Notes under the pieces: model-generated
Databases searched by the model: none
Told to the model about the DNA's origin: nothing
Seen by the model: the letters and a program-made list of their open reading frames with translations, nothing else
Made by a program: the position numbers and the translations under genes
Origin: Sphingomonas sp. Leaf21
GTDB taxonomy: Bacteria; Pseudomonadota; Alphaproteobacteria; Sphingomonadales; Sphingomonadaceae
Length of the DNA stretch: 44,862 nucleotides
Assembly: GCF_916858675.1 (NCBI RefSeq)
Contig: NZ_CAKASM010000030.1
Coordinates: 1-44,862, forward strand
Reading direction: 5' to 3'
Part shown: piece by piece, positions 26,015 through 34,782 of the stretch
How positions within the stretch are numbered: position 1 is the first letter of the stretch
Layout of the letters: every line of letters starts with the position of its first letter

Positions 26015-26270
26015 AGCCGATCGACATTCAACTATGCCTGTCCTTCCCTCTCCCCTCGTAGAGGGGAGAGGGTTGCGCAGACTAGGTTTTTGCGTAGCAA
26101 AGGCTTAGTCGGAGCTGGGTGAGGGGTGATGCGCTCGAAGAGCGCGCGAGCCTTGAAGCTCGCTCAACCCCTCACCCAAGCTGCGCTAGCCAGCACGCTG
26201 GCAAGCTTCGCTAACCCTCTCCCCTGTCCAGGGGCGAGGGGAGAATAAGCTGAGTGTCGATCGGCCCTAG
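26012..26270. repeat. MITE-like palindromic element, long copy
   Basis: This nearly fills the 313-bp gap between cyoD and glgX. Terminal inverted repeats are GCCGATCGACA (26016-26026) and TGTCGATCGGC (26255-26265); inside are stems CTCTCCCCTcgtagAGGGGAGAG, GACTA..TAGTC, and GGTGAGGGGT..ACCCCTCACC. A short copy in reverse orientation is at 44427-44515. There is no transposase. The left end supplies or touches the cyoD stop codon. The remaining 26271-26327 shows nothing notable. Confidence 0.8.
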
Positions 26271-26327
26271 GACGGGCCATTTCGCTCTCCCATCGGGAGG
26301 GGGAGGGAGGTACGCATGAGGGAGGGT

Positions 26328-28130
26328 TCAGCTTCGAACCATCACCCCGCGAAAGGCGGTGACACCGCGCACCCTGTCGAAGCGGAGAACCAGGCTCCCC
26401 TCGCCCAGCGGTACGTGGAGTGCGAAGCCATCGCCGCCCCAATCTTCCACGCGCATCGCATCGCCTGACAGGCTGCGCCACTCGGCATCGGCCAGCCACT
26501 CGGTCCAGTCGATCGGCGTGTCCCGGCGGAACCGGCTCAGTCGCCTGACGAAATCCTCCAGCGCCTCGTCGCGCGTCTCCCAGTCGAGCCAGGTCGTGTC
26601 ATTGTCCTGGGCATAGCCGTTATTGTTGCCCTGCTGGCTCCGGCCGAATTCGTCACCGGCGGTCAGCATCGGCGTGCCGCGCGACAGGAACAGGGTGGCC
26701 AGCATCGCCCGGACCGAGGCGTCGCGGGCCTCGCGGATGGCGGCATCGTCGCTCGGCCCTTCGACGCCGTGGTTCCACGCCACCTCGTCGCCATGTCCGT
26801 CGCGATTATCCTCGCCGTTCGCGTGATTGTGCCGTTCGGCAAAGGCGACCATGTCGGCCAGCGTGAAGCCGTCATGCGCCGCGATGAAATTGACCGAGCG
26901 GCTGGACGCGCTGGCGAATATGTCCGCCGACCCCGCGACGCGCGTCGCCACCTCGCCCGCATGGCCGTCACCGCGCCAGAAGCGGCGAACCTGATCGCGA
27001 TATCTGTCGTTCCATTCCAGCCAGTGGTCGGGAAACTCCCCGAGCCGGTAGCCGCCGGGGCCGATATCCCAGGGCTCGGCGATCATGACGCGGCTTGCGA
27101 GGATCGGGTCGGCGGCGATCTCCGCGAAGATCGGGGCGTTGCGATCGAAGCCCGGCCCGCGCGCGAGTACCGGCGCCAGATCGAAACGGAAGCCGTCCAC
27201 GCCCGCCCGCGCGAAATGGCGCAAGCTGTCGAGGATCATGCCGCGCACGCTCGCCCTCCCGGCATCGAGCGTATTGCCGGTGCCTGCGTCGTTGATCAGC
27301 GACCCGTCGGCGCCGCTTGCATAGGTCTCCGGATCAAGCCCCCGGAAGGACAAGGTTCCGCCATGCACGTCGCTCTCGCCCATATGGTTGAAGACGAGGT
27401 CGAGGATCACCCCGATTCCCGCATGGCGAAGCGCGGCGACGGTGGACACCAGCTCGGCGACACCGCCGGGCACCCGCTCCGGGCACAACGCCATGGGCAC
27501 CACCGGGTTATAGCCCCAGGCGTTACGCAGGCCGAGCGGTGGCAGATGCCGCTCGTCGATCGCGGCGGTGATCGGCATCAGCTCGACCGCCGCGACGCCC
27601 AGTTCCTGCAGATGCGCGACGATCGCGGGATGCGCGAGCGCGGCCAGCGTCCCGCGCTTCGCCGCCGGAATGTCGGGATGCCGCATCGTGAAGCCGCGCG
27701 GATTGAGTTCGTAGATCAGCCCGCCGGGGCGGAACAGCGGCGGCGGCGGCGACCCGGTCAGCGGCGCGACGATTCGCGCGCGCGGAACGATGTCACCGCT
27801 ATCCTCGCCATATATGCCCAGGCGCGGCGACTGGACGAAGGGGCGGTCGAGCTCCAGCGCATAGGGATCGACGAGCAGCTTGGCGGGGTCGAACCACTGG
27901 TTGCGCTCCGGCGCATAGCGGCCATGCGCGCGGTAGCCATAGCATTGGCCGAGCCGGATCGAGGGCAGGGTGACGGACCAGAGGTCGCCCTCCCGGCGCA
28001 TCGCGACCCTGCGCTCGACACCTTCGTCGAACAGGCAAAGCTCGACCGCGTCGGCCGTCGACCGCACGGTGAAGCGCGTTCCCTTCGGAGCGGGAAAGAC
28101 GCCGGGCGGCGGGGTGGGGCGATTCGTCAT
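26328..28130 (-). CDS. glgX: Glycogen debranching enzyme (GH13)
   Basis: GlgX hydrolyses alpha-1,6 branches of phosphorylase-limited glycogen. The 600-residue protein has an N-terminal CBM48-like domain (about 1-120), then the GH13 barrel with GVILDLVFNHMGE, the nucleophile region DGFRFDLA (about 316), the acid/base Glu in MIAEPWD (about 350) and AAHDGFTLADMV. A possible ribosome binding site, AAGGTGG, lies before the ATG. It is the last gene of the glycogen operon and somewhat shorter than the E. coli enzyme. Confidence 0.95.
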   Translation of the reverse strand: MTNRPTPPPGVFPAPKGTRFTVRSTADAVELCLFDEGVERRVAMRREGDLWSVTLPSIRLGQCYGYRAHGRYAPERNQWFDPAKLLVDPYALELDRPFVQSPRLGIYGEDSGDIVPRARIVAPLTGSPPPPLFRPGGLIYELNPRGFTMRHPDIPAAKRGTLAALAHPAIVAHLQELGVAAVELMPITAAIDERHLPPLGLRNAWGYNPVVPMALCPERVPGGVAELVSTVAALRHAGIGVILDLVFNHMGESDVHGGTLSFRGLDPETYASGADGSLINDAGTGNTLDAGRASVRGMILDSLRHFARAGVDGFRFDLAPVLARGPGFDRNAPIFAEIAADPILASRVMIAEPWDIGPGGYRLGEFPDHWLEWNDRYRDQVRRFWRGDGHAGEVATRVAGSADIFASASSRSVNFIAAHDGFTLADMVAFAERHNHANGEDNRDGHGDEVAWNHGVEGPSDDAAIREARDASVRAMLATLFLSRGTPMLTAGDEFGRSQQGNNNGYAQDNDTTWLDWETRDEALEDFVRRLSRFRRDTPIDWTEWLADAEWRSLSGDAMRVEDWGGDGFALHVPLGEGSLVLRFDRVRGVTAFRGVMVRS

Positions 28131-28159
28131 GGCCCCGCCACCTTACGCATCATGACCGG

Positions 28160-28175
28160 CCCGGCGAAAGCCGGG
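28160..28175. repeat. Small hairpin, fragment of class 3 repeat
   Basis: CCCGGCgaaaGCCGGG is a perfect 6-bp stem with a GNRA loop in the 73-bp gap between pgm and glgX. It resembles one arm of the repeat at 18402-18518. Confidence 0.5.
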
Positions 28176-28203
28176 GTGGCGCAACGGCTGCCCCTGCGGG
28201 GCC

Positions 28204-29829
28204 TTACGTCACGACGTCGGGCTCGGTGCGACCCGTATGCCGGGTGATGCCCGCGATCTCGTCGGCTGCCGCGATGATGTCGGCGAGCATGTCGGGCGTT
28301 TCGCGGTCCAACTGGTCGGCCGAGTAACGCTCCAGATAGACGCGTAGCGTCGCGCCGCTGGTGCCGGTGCCCGACAGGCGGAACACCACGCGACTGCCGC
28401 CCACGAACAGCACGCGGATGCCCTGGTTGCGGCTGACCGACTGGTCGGTGGGATCGGTATAGGCGAAATCGTCCGCCGTCTCGACCGTCAGCCCGGCAAA
28501 GCTCTCGCCGGGCAGCGTCGCCAGCTTGCCGCGCAGATCGGCCATCAGCGCATCGGCGCGCTCGCTCTCGACGCCTTCATAATCGTGGCGGGCATAATAG
28601 TTGCGGCCATAACTCGCCCAGTGGTCGCGGGCGATCTGGTCGACCGACTTGCCCGAGGCGGCGAGGATGTTGAGCCAGAGCAGCACGGCCCACAGCCCGT
28701 CCTTCTCGCGCACATGGTCCGAACCGGTGCCCGCGCTTTCCTCGCCGCAGATGGTCGCCATCCCGGCGTCGAGCAGGTTGCCGAAGAACTTCCAGCCGGT
28801 CGGCGTCTCATAGGCGGGAATGCCCAGCTTCCCGGCGACGCGGTCGGCGGCGGCGCTGGTCGGCATCGAGCGGGCGATGCCCTTCAACCCACCGGCATAG
28901 GCGGGCGCGAGATGCGCATTGGCCGCGAGCATCGCCAGGCTGTCCGACGGCGTGATGAACCGCCCGCGCCCGATGATCAGGTTGCGGTCGCCGTCCCCGT
29001 CCGAGGCCGCGCCGAAATCGGGCGCGTCGGGGGCCATCATCCGGTCGTACAGCGCCTTGGCGTGAACCAGATTGGGGTCGGGATGATGCCCGCCGAAATC
29101 CGGCAGCGGGGTGCCGTTCCTGACGGTGCCGGGCGCGAAGCCAAGCCGGTTTTCCAGAATCTCGGTCGCGTAAGGCCCGGTCACGGCGCTCATCGCGTCG
29201 AACGACATGGTCAGGCCCTTCTCGACCGCAGCCCGGATCGCGGCGAAGTCGAACAGGCTTTCCATCAACGCGGCATAGTCGGCGACCGGGTCGATCACCT
29301 CGACGGTCATGTCGCCGACCGTCACCTCGCCCAGCGTATCGAGGTCGATGTCCCCGGCTTCCACGGTCAGCCAGCGGCTGATCGCCCTGGTATTGGCGTG
29401 GATGGCGTCGGTCACCTTCTCCGGCGCGGGCCCGCCATTGGCGATGTTGTACTTGATCCCGAAGTCTTCATCGGGCCCGCCCGGATTGTGGCTGGCCGAC
29501 AGGACCAGGCCGCCCAGCGCCTTGCGTTGCCGGATCACGTTGCTCGCCGCCGGGGTCGACAGGATGCCGCCCTGGCCGACCACGACGCGGGCAAAGCCGT
29601 TCGCCGCCGCCATGCGGATCGCGACCTGGATCACCTCTCGGTTCAGGAAACGACCGTCGCCGCCGATGACCAGGGTCTGCCCGTTCTTCTCGTCGCCCAG
29701 CGCGTCGAAGACCGACTGGATGAAATTCTCGGCATAGTTGGGCTGCTGGAACACCCGCACCTTCTTGCGCAGGCCCGACGTGCCCGGCTTCTGGTCGAGA
29801 TAGGGTTGGGTCGAAACGGTGGTGATCAT
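28204..29829 (-). CDS. pgm: Phosphoglucomutase (alpha-D-glucose specific)
   Basis: Pgm interconverts glucose-1-phosphate and glucose-6-phosphate, linking glycogen to glycolysis. The 541-residue protein starts with the PGM1-type KPGTSGLRKKV, has the active-site phosphoserine loop VLSASHNPGG, the metal-binding DGDGDRN, and a C-terminal phosphate-binding FRLSGTGTSGATLR. The ATG at 29829 overlaps the glgA stop (ATGA). It sits between glgA and glgX in one operon. Confidence 0.97.
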   Translation of the reverse strand: MITTVSTQPYLDQKPGTSGLRKKVRVFQQPNYAENFIQSVFDALGDEKNGQTLVIGGDGRFLNREVIQVAIRMAAANGFARVVVGQGGILSTPAASNVIRQRKALGGLVLSASHNPGGPDEDFGIKYNIANGGPAPEKVTDAIHANTRAISRWLTVEAGDIDLDTLGEVTVGDMTVEVIDPVADYAALMESLFDFAAIRAAVEKGLTMSFDAMSAVTGPYATEILENRLGFAPGTVRNGTPLPDFGGHHPDPNLVHAKALYDRMMAPDAPDFGAASDGDGDRNLIIGRGRFITPSDSLAMLAANAHLAPAYAGGLKGIARSMPTSAAADRVAGKLGIPAYETPTGWKFFGNLLDAGMATICGEESAGTGSDHVREKDGLWAVLLWLNILAASGKSVDQIARDHWASYGRNYYARHDYEGVESERADALMADLRGKLATLPGESFAGLTVETADDFAYTDPTDQSVSRNQGIRVLFVGGSRVVFRLSGTGTSGATLRVYLERYSADQLDRETPDMLADIIAAADEIAGITRHTGRTEPDVVT

Positions 29830-31280
29830 TGGTCCCCCAGGACGGAATGATAGAGTTCGGCATAGTGGCGGCCGCTATGGTGCCAGCTATAGTCGGCATT
29901 CATGCCATTGACCTGAATGGTCCGCCATTGGTCTTGGTCGGCATAGAGTCTCATAGTGCGACGCAGCACCGCGACGATATTGTCGGTGGTGACGTTGTCG
30001 AACTGAAGCCCGGTCGCCACCCCGGTCGCCAGCGCGGCTTCGTTGGCATCGATGATCGTGTCGGCCAGGCCGCCGGTCCGCGCGACCACGGGTACGCAGC
30101 CATAGGCGAGGCCGTAAAGCTGGGTCAGCCCGCACGGTTCGAAACGGGAGGGGATGACGATCGCATCGCACCCGCCCTGAAGCAGGTGCGAGACCGGCTC
30201 GTCATAGCCGATCCGCACCGCGACGCGGCCGGGATGGCGAAGCGCGGCGGTGGCGAAGGCGATTTCCAGCGCCGGATCGCCGGTGCCCAGCACCACCAGC
30301 CGCCCGCCCATCGCGACGAGATCGTCGATCACCTCGACCAGCACGTCCATGCCCTTCTGCCAGGTCAGGCGGCTGATGACGGTGAAGATCGGGCTGTCGT
30401 CCTGTTGCAGGCCGAACTGCTCCTCGACCGCGCGCTTGTTGGCGATGCGCGCGTCCAGCGTCTCGACGGAGAAGGGGGCAGGCAGCGCGGCGTCGGCCTT
30501 GGGGCTCCAGATCGCGGGATCGATGCCGTTGACGATGCCGCTGACGCATTCGGCGCGCTGCGCGATCAGGCCCTCCAGACCCATGCCATATCGGGCGCGG
30601 TGGATTTCCTCCGAATAGGTCGGGCTGACGGTGGTGATCGCGTCGGCGGTGCGCAGGCCGGCCTTCAGATAGCCGATCTGGCCATAATATTCGACGCCGT
30701 CGACGCTCCAGGCATAGTCGGGCAGGCCGAGATCGGCGAAGTGATGCGCGGCGAACGACCCCTGGAACGCGATGTTGTGGATCGTCACGATGCTCTTGGC
30801 GACCTTGCCGGGGCCGGGGGCATAATGGAGGAACGCCGGGGCCAGCGCCGCCTGCCAGTCATGCGCGTGGAGCAGGTCGAACTCATAGCCCGGCACCGCG
30901 CCCGAGGCCAGGTCCGCGCCCGCCCGCGCCAGCACCGCGAAGCGTCGCCAATTGTCGTGCCAGTCGTTTCCGTCGCTATCGACATAGGGAAGCCCCTCGC
31001 GCTCCCAGAGCTGCGGCGATTCGATGACCAGCAACCGGTGCTCGCCGATCGTCGCCTCGCACAGCCAGGCTTCGGCGCCGATGATATGCGTCCAGTGATG
31101 GACGCGGGGAGCGTCGTCACCGATCGCGCGCATCACCTTGGGAAAGCCGGGGATGAGCGTGGTCACGGCAATGTCGTGCGGGGCCAGCGCGTCGGGCAGC
31201 GCACCGACGACATCGGCGAGCCCCCCGGTCTTGATGAGCGGGAAGGCTTCGGAAGCGACGGACAGGACGGAGAGGGTCAT
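29826..31280 (-). CDS. glgA: Glycogen synthase (GT5, ADP-glucose)
   Basis: GlgA elongates alpha-1,4-glucan from ADP-glucose. The 484-residue GT-B protein has the ADP-glucose-binding KTGGLADVVGALP at the N-terminus and SRFEPCGLTQLYGLAYG with RTGGL in the C-domain. The ATG at 31280 begins eight bases after the glgC stop; open frame upstream is not part of the gene because the family starts here. The stop overlaps pgm. Confidence 0.97.
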   Translation of the reverse strand: MTLSVLSVASEAFPLIKTGGLADVVGALPDALAPHDIAVTTLIPGFPKVMRAIGDDAPRVHHWTHIIGAEAWLCEATIGEHRLLVIESPQLWEREGLPYVDSDGNDWHDNWRRFAVLARAGADLASGAVPGYEFDLLHAHDWQAALAPAFLHYAPGPGKVAKSIVTIHNIAFQGSFAAHHFADLGLPDYAWSVDGVEYYGQIGYLKAGLRTADAITTVSPTYSEEIHRARYGMGLEGLIAQRAECVSGIVNGIDPAIWSPKADAALPAPFSVETLDARIANKRAVEEQFGLQQDDSPIFTVISRLTWQKGMDVLVEVIDDLVAMGGRLVVLGTGDPALEIAFATAALRHPGRVAVRIGYDEPVSHLLQGGCDAIVIPSRFEPCGLTQLYGLAYGCVPVVARTGGLADTIIDANEAALATGVATGLQFDNVTTDNIVAVLRRTMRLYADQDQWRTIQVNGMNADYSWHHSGRHYAELYHSVLGDQ

Positions 31281-31288
31281 GGTATCTT

Positions 31289-32551
31289 TCAGAGGTCCAG
31301 ACGATCGATCATCGGCTGGGTAATCAGGCAGATGCCCTTGTCGGTCCGCCGGAAACGGTGCGCATCGAGCACGGGATCGTCGCCGACCACCAGCCCGTCG
31401 GGGATCTTGACGCCGCGGTCGATGATGACGCGCCGCACCCGCGCGCCGCGCCCGATATGGCAGAAGGGCAGGACCACCGCCTCGTCCACCATCGCGAAGC
31501 TGTGCGTGCGCACGCCGGTCGACAGCAGCGAGCGGTGGATCGAAGACCCCGACACGATGCAGTCGCCCGCGATCAGGCTGGCCACCGCCGATCCGCGCCG
31601 CCCGTCGATGTCGTGCACGAATTTGGCCGGCGGGGTGATCTCGGCATAGGTCCAGAGCGGCCAGCTGCGATCGTACAGGTCGAGCTGCGGCACCACGTCG
31701 GTCAGGTCGAGGCTGGCCTCCCAATAGGCGTCGACCGTGCCGACATCGCGCCAATAGGCGCCGGGCTCGTCATGCGAACGGACGCAGGAGGCGGAGAAAC
31801 GGTGCGCCTGGGCTTTGCCGTGCTCGACCAGATAGGGGATGATGTCCTTGCCGAAGTCGCGGGCGGAGCCGGGCGTCGCGGCGTCGCGGCGAAGCTGGTC
31901 GAAAAGGAAGGACGTGCGAAAGACATAGATTCCCAGCGACGCCAGCGACACGTCCGGGCTGCCGGGGATGGACGGCGGGTCGGCGGGCTTCTCGACGAAA
32001 TCGACGATGCGGTCGGTCTCGTCGACATGCATCACACCGAACGCGCTCGCCTCGGCACGGGTGACCTCCAGGCAGGCGACGGTGACGTCGGCACCGCTGT
32101 CGCAATGCTGCTGGAGCATCAGCTCATAGTCCATCTTGTAGACATGGTCGCCCGCCAGGATGACCATGAATTCGGGCGCATAGCTCTCGATGATGTCGAT
32201 ATTCTGGAATACCGCGTCGGCGGTTCCCTCATACCATTGGAATTCGCTGATCCGCTGGCTGGCGGGGAGGATGTCGAAACTCTCGTTGCGTTCGTCGCGC
32301 AGGAAGTTCCAGCCGCGCTGGAGGTGGCGGATCAGCGAGTGGGCCTTGTACTGGGTCGCCACGCCGATGCGGCGGATGCCGGAGTTGATCGCGTTGGACA
32401 GGGCGAAGTCGATGATCCGCGCCTTGCCGCCGAAATAGACGGCGGGCTTGGCGCGGGTGTCGGTCAGTTCCATCAGCCGACTGCCACGGCCGCCCGCCAG
32501 CACATAGGCCATGGCATCGCGCGCCAGCGGTTGTCCGCGCCTCAGGTCCAT
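31289..32551 (-). CDS. glgC: Glucose-1-phosphate adenylyltransferase
   Basis: GlgC makes ADP-glucose, the committed and usually allosterically regulated step of glycogen synthesis. The 420-residue protein has YVLAGGRGSRLMELT (nucleotide site), KPAVYFGGKARIIDF, AGDHVYKMDY (catalytic Asp) and VEKP (substrate-binding Lys), then a C-terminal beta-helix domain. GGGAGAC lies six bases before the ATG. Confidence 0.98.
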   Translation of the reverse strand: MDLRRGQPLARDAMAYVLAGGRGSRLMELTDTRAKPAVYFGGKARIIDFALSNAINSGIRRIGVATQYKAHSLIRHLQRGWNFLRDERNESFDILPASQRISEFQWYEGTADAVFQNIDIIESYAPEFMVILAGDHVYKMDYELMLQQHCDSGADVTVACLEVTRAEASAFGVMHVDETDRIVDFVEKPADPPSIPGSPDVSLASLGIYVFRTSFLFDQLRRDAATPGSARDFGKDIIPYLVEHGKAQAHRFSASCVRSHDEPGAYWRDVGTVDAYWEASLDLTDVVPQLDLYDRSWPLWTYAEITPPAKFVHDIDGRRGSAVASLIAGDCIVSGSSIHRSLLSTGVRTHSFAMVDEAVVLPFCHIGRGARVRRVIIDRGVKIPDGLVVGDDPVLDAHRFRRTDKGICLITQPMIDRLDL

Positions 32552-32628
32552 CGTCCGTCTCCCGTCCTATGTTGGTATCGCAACGCATGTCCGGCGCGTT
32601 GGTATTCGAATAAAGACCTGAACCTGGA

Positions 32629-34782
32629 TCAGCCGTCGAAGCGAAGGATGACGGTGGCCAGCGGCGGCAGCGTGACCCAGGCGGCGCCGTCCGTCGCGTC
32701 CACCCCGCCCATATTGCCCAGCCCCGATCCCCAATACTGGCTCGCGTCCGAATTCAGCACCTCGGTCCAGCGCCCGTCATGCGGCAGCGGCACGCGATAG
32801 GGCGCGCGCGCGACCGGCGTCATGTTGACGATGACCGCGACCGGCGCCTCGCCGGGGGCCTTGCGCAGCCAGGCGAAGACCGAGTGCGCGCTGTCGTCGG
32901 CGACCAGCCATTCGAACCCGTCGCGCTCGCAGTCGCGGGCGTGGAGCGCGGGCGTGTCGCGATAGAGATGGTTGAGATCGCGGACCAGCGAGCGGACGCC
33001 CTCATGCGCATGGCTGCACCGCAGATGCCAGTCGAGCGGGCGATCCTCCGACCATTCCTCGCGCTGGGCGAACTCCTGGCCCATGAACAGCAGCTTCTTG
33101 CCCGGATAGGCCCACATGAAGGCGTAATAGGCGCGCAGGTTCGCGAATTTCTGCCAGTCGTCGCCCGCCATCTTGGTCAGCAGGCTGCCCTTGCCGTGGA
33201 CGACCTCGTCATGGCTGAGCGGCAGGACGAAATTCTCGTCGAAGGCATAATGGAGCCCGAACAGGATCTCGCCATGATGGTGCCGCCGATGCACCGGCTC
33301 GCGCGCCATATATTGGAGCGTGTCGTGCATGAAGCCCATGTTCCACTTGAACCCGAAGCCCAAGCCCCCGTCATGCGCGGGGGCGGAGACGCCGGGCCAG
33401 GCGGTCGATTCCTCGGCGACGGTGAAGACGCCGGGATGCTGGCCATATACCTGCCGGTTGACCTGGCGGAGGAACTCGACCGCCTCCCAATTCTCGCGCC
33501 CGCCCTGTTCGTTGGGCACCCACTCGCCGTCCTTGCGGCTGTAATCGCGGTAGAGCATCGAGGCGACGGCATCCACGCGAAGCCCGTCGATATGGTAACG
33601 CTCGGGCCAGAACAGCGCGTTGTTCACCAGGAAGCTCGCCACCTCGCGCCGCCCGAAATTATAGATGGCGGTGTTCCAGTCGGGGTGGAAACCCTGGCGC
33701 GGGTCCTCATGCTCGTAGAGCGCGGTGCCATCGAAATGCGACAGGCCATGCGCGTCGGTGGGGAAGTGGGCGGGCACCCAGTCGAGGATCACGCCCACGC
33801 CCGCGCGGTGCGCGCCGTCGACGAAGCGCGAAAACCCCTCCACATCGCCGAACCGCGCCGAGGGAGCATAGAGGCCGGTCGTCTGGTAGCCCCAGCTCGG
33901 GTCGTACGGATGCTCGGAGATGGGCAGGAATTCAATATGGGTAAAGCCCATCTCGACCACATAGGGGATCAGCCGGTCGGCCAGCGCGTCCCAGCTCAGA
34001 TACCAGCCATTCTCGTCGCGGTCCCACGAACCCGCATGAACCTCGTAGATGCTGATCGGCACGCGGCGCGGGTCGACGCCCGCCCAATGCTCGCGGTGGG
34101 GCGCATCCTTCCAGACATGGGCTGGCGGGGCGGTGGTGACCGAGGCTGTCTTGGGACGCAATTCGGCGGCGAATGCGAAGGGGTCCGCCTTCATCGGCTG
34201 CTCGTCGCCATGCGGGCCGGTGATCGCGAACTTGTAGGCGCGACCCTCGCCGATATCGGGGATGAAGATCTCCCATACGCCGACATCCAGGCGGCGGCGC
34301 ATGACGTGGCGGCCGGGATTCCAGTCGTTGAAGTCGCCGACCAGCGCCACCCGCTCGGCATTGGGGGCCCAGACGGCGAAGTGCACGCCCGCCACGCCCT
34401 GATGCTCGATCAGATGCGCGCCCATCTTGTCGTACAGGCGGAAGTGGTTGCCCTCGCCCATCAGGAAATCGTCGACGGGGCCGAGCACCGGACCGAAGCT
34501 GTAGGGATCGGTGATCCACCATTCGGCGCCATGCCCCCTGGCGCAATATTTCACCGGTTGCGGCGCGCCCGTCACTGCGCCCTCGAACAGGCCGCGCGGA
34601 TCGGCCTGCGTCAGCTCGCCCAGTCGCGCGCCGTCCAGGTCGAATGCGGTGACCGCCTCCGCCCCAGGCACCAGCGCGCGGAGGAAGGTGCCGCCCGGCC
34701 CCTGATGCGGACCCAGCAACGCGAAGGGATCGGCGTTGCGGCCCTCGATCAGGGCATCCAGAGCGGCACGGGGTGGCTTCAC
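32629..34782 (-). CDS. glgB: 1,4-alpha-glucan branching enzyme (GH13)
   Basis: GlgB creates alpha-1,6 branches. The 717-residue protein has two N-terminal beta domains (about 1-220; the second, CBM48, has HFAVWAPNAERVALVGDFNDW) and the GH13 barrel with DWVPAHFPTDAHGL, DGLRVDAVASMLYRDY (nucleophile), TVAEEST (acid/base) and LSHDEVVHGK. The start codon is GTG at 34782, overlapping the glgP stop (GTGA). A 77-bp gap separates it from glgC. Confidence 0.97.
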   Translation of the reverse strand: MKPPRAALDALIEGRNADPFALLGPHQGPGGTFLRALVPGAEAVTAFDLDGARLGELTQADPRGLFEGAVTGAPQPVKYCARGHGAEWWITDPYSFGPVLGPVDDFLMGEGNHFRLYDKMGAHLIEHQGVAGVHFAVWAPNAERVALVGDFNDWNPGRHVMRRRLDVGVWEIFIPDIGEGRAYKFAITGPHGDEQPMKADPFAFAAELRPKTASVTTAPPAHVWKDAPHREHWAGVDPRRVPISIYEVHAGSWDRDENGWYLSWDALADRLIPYVVEMGFTHIEFLPISEHPYDPSWGYQTTGLYAPSARFGDVEGFSRFVDGAHRAGVGVILDWVPAHFPTDAHGLSHFDGTALYEHEDPRQGFHPDWNTAIYNFGRREVASFLVNNALFWPERYHIDGLRVDAVASMLYRDYSRKDGEWVPNEQGGRENWEAVEFLRQVNRQVYGQHPGVFTVAEESTAWPGVSAPAHDGGLGFGFKWNMGFMHDTLQYMAREPVHRRHHHGEILFGLHYAFDENFVLPLSHDEVVHGKGSLLTKMAGDDWQKFANLRAYYAFMWAYPGKKLLFMGQEFAQREEWSEDRPLDWHLRCSHAHEGVRSLVRDLNHLYRDTPALHARDCERDGFEWLVADDSAHSVFAWLRKAPGEAPVAVIVNMTPVARAPYRVPLPHDGRWTEVLNSDASQYWGSGLGNMGGVDATDGAAWVTLPPLATVILRFDG

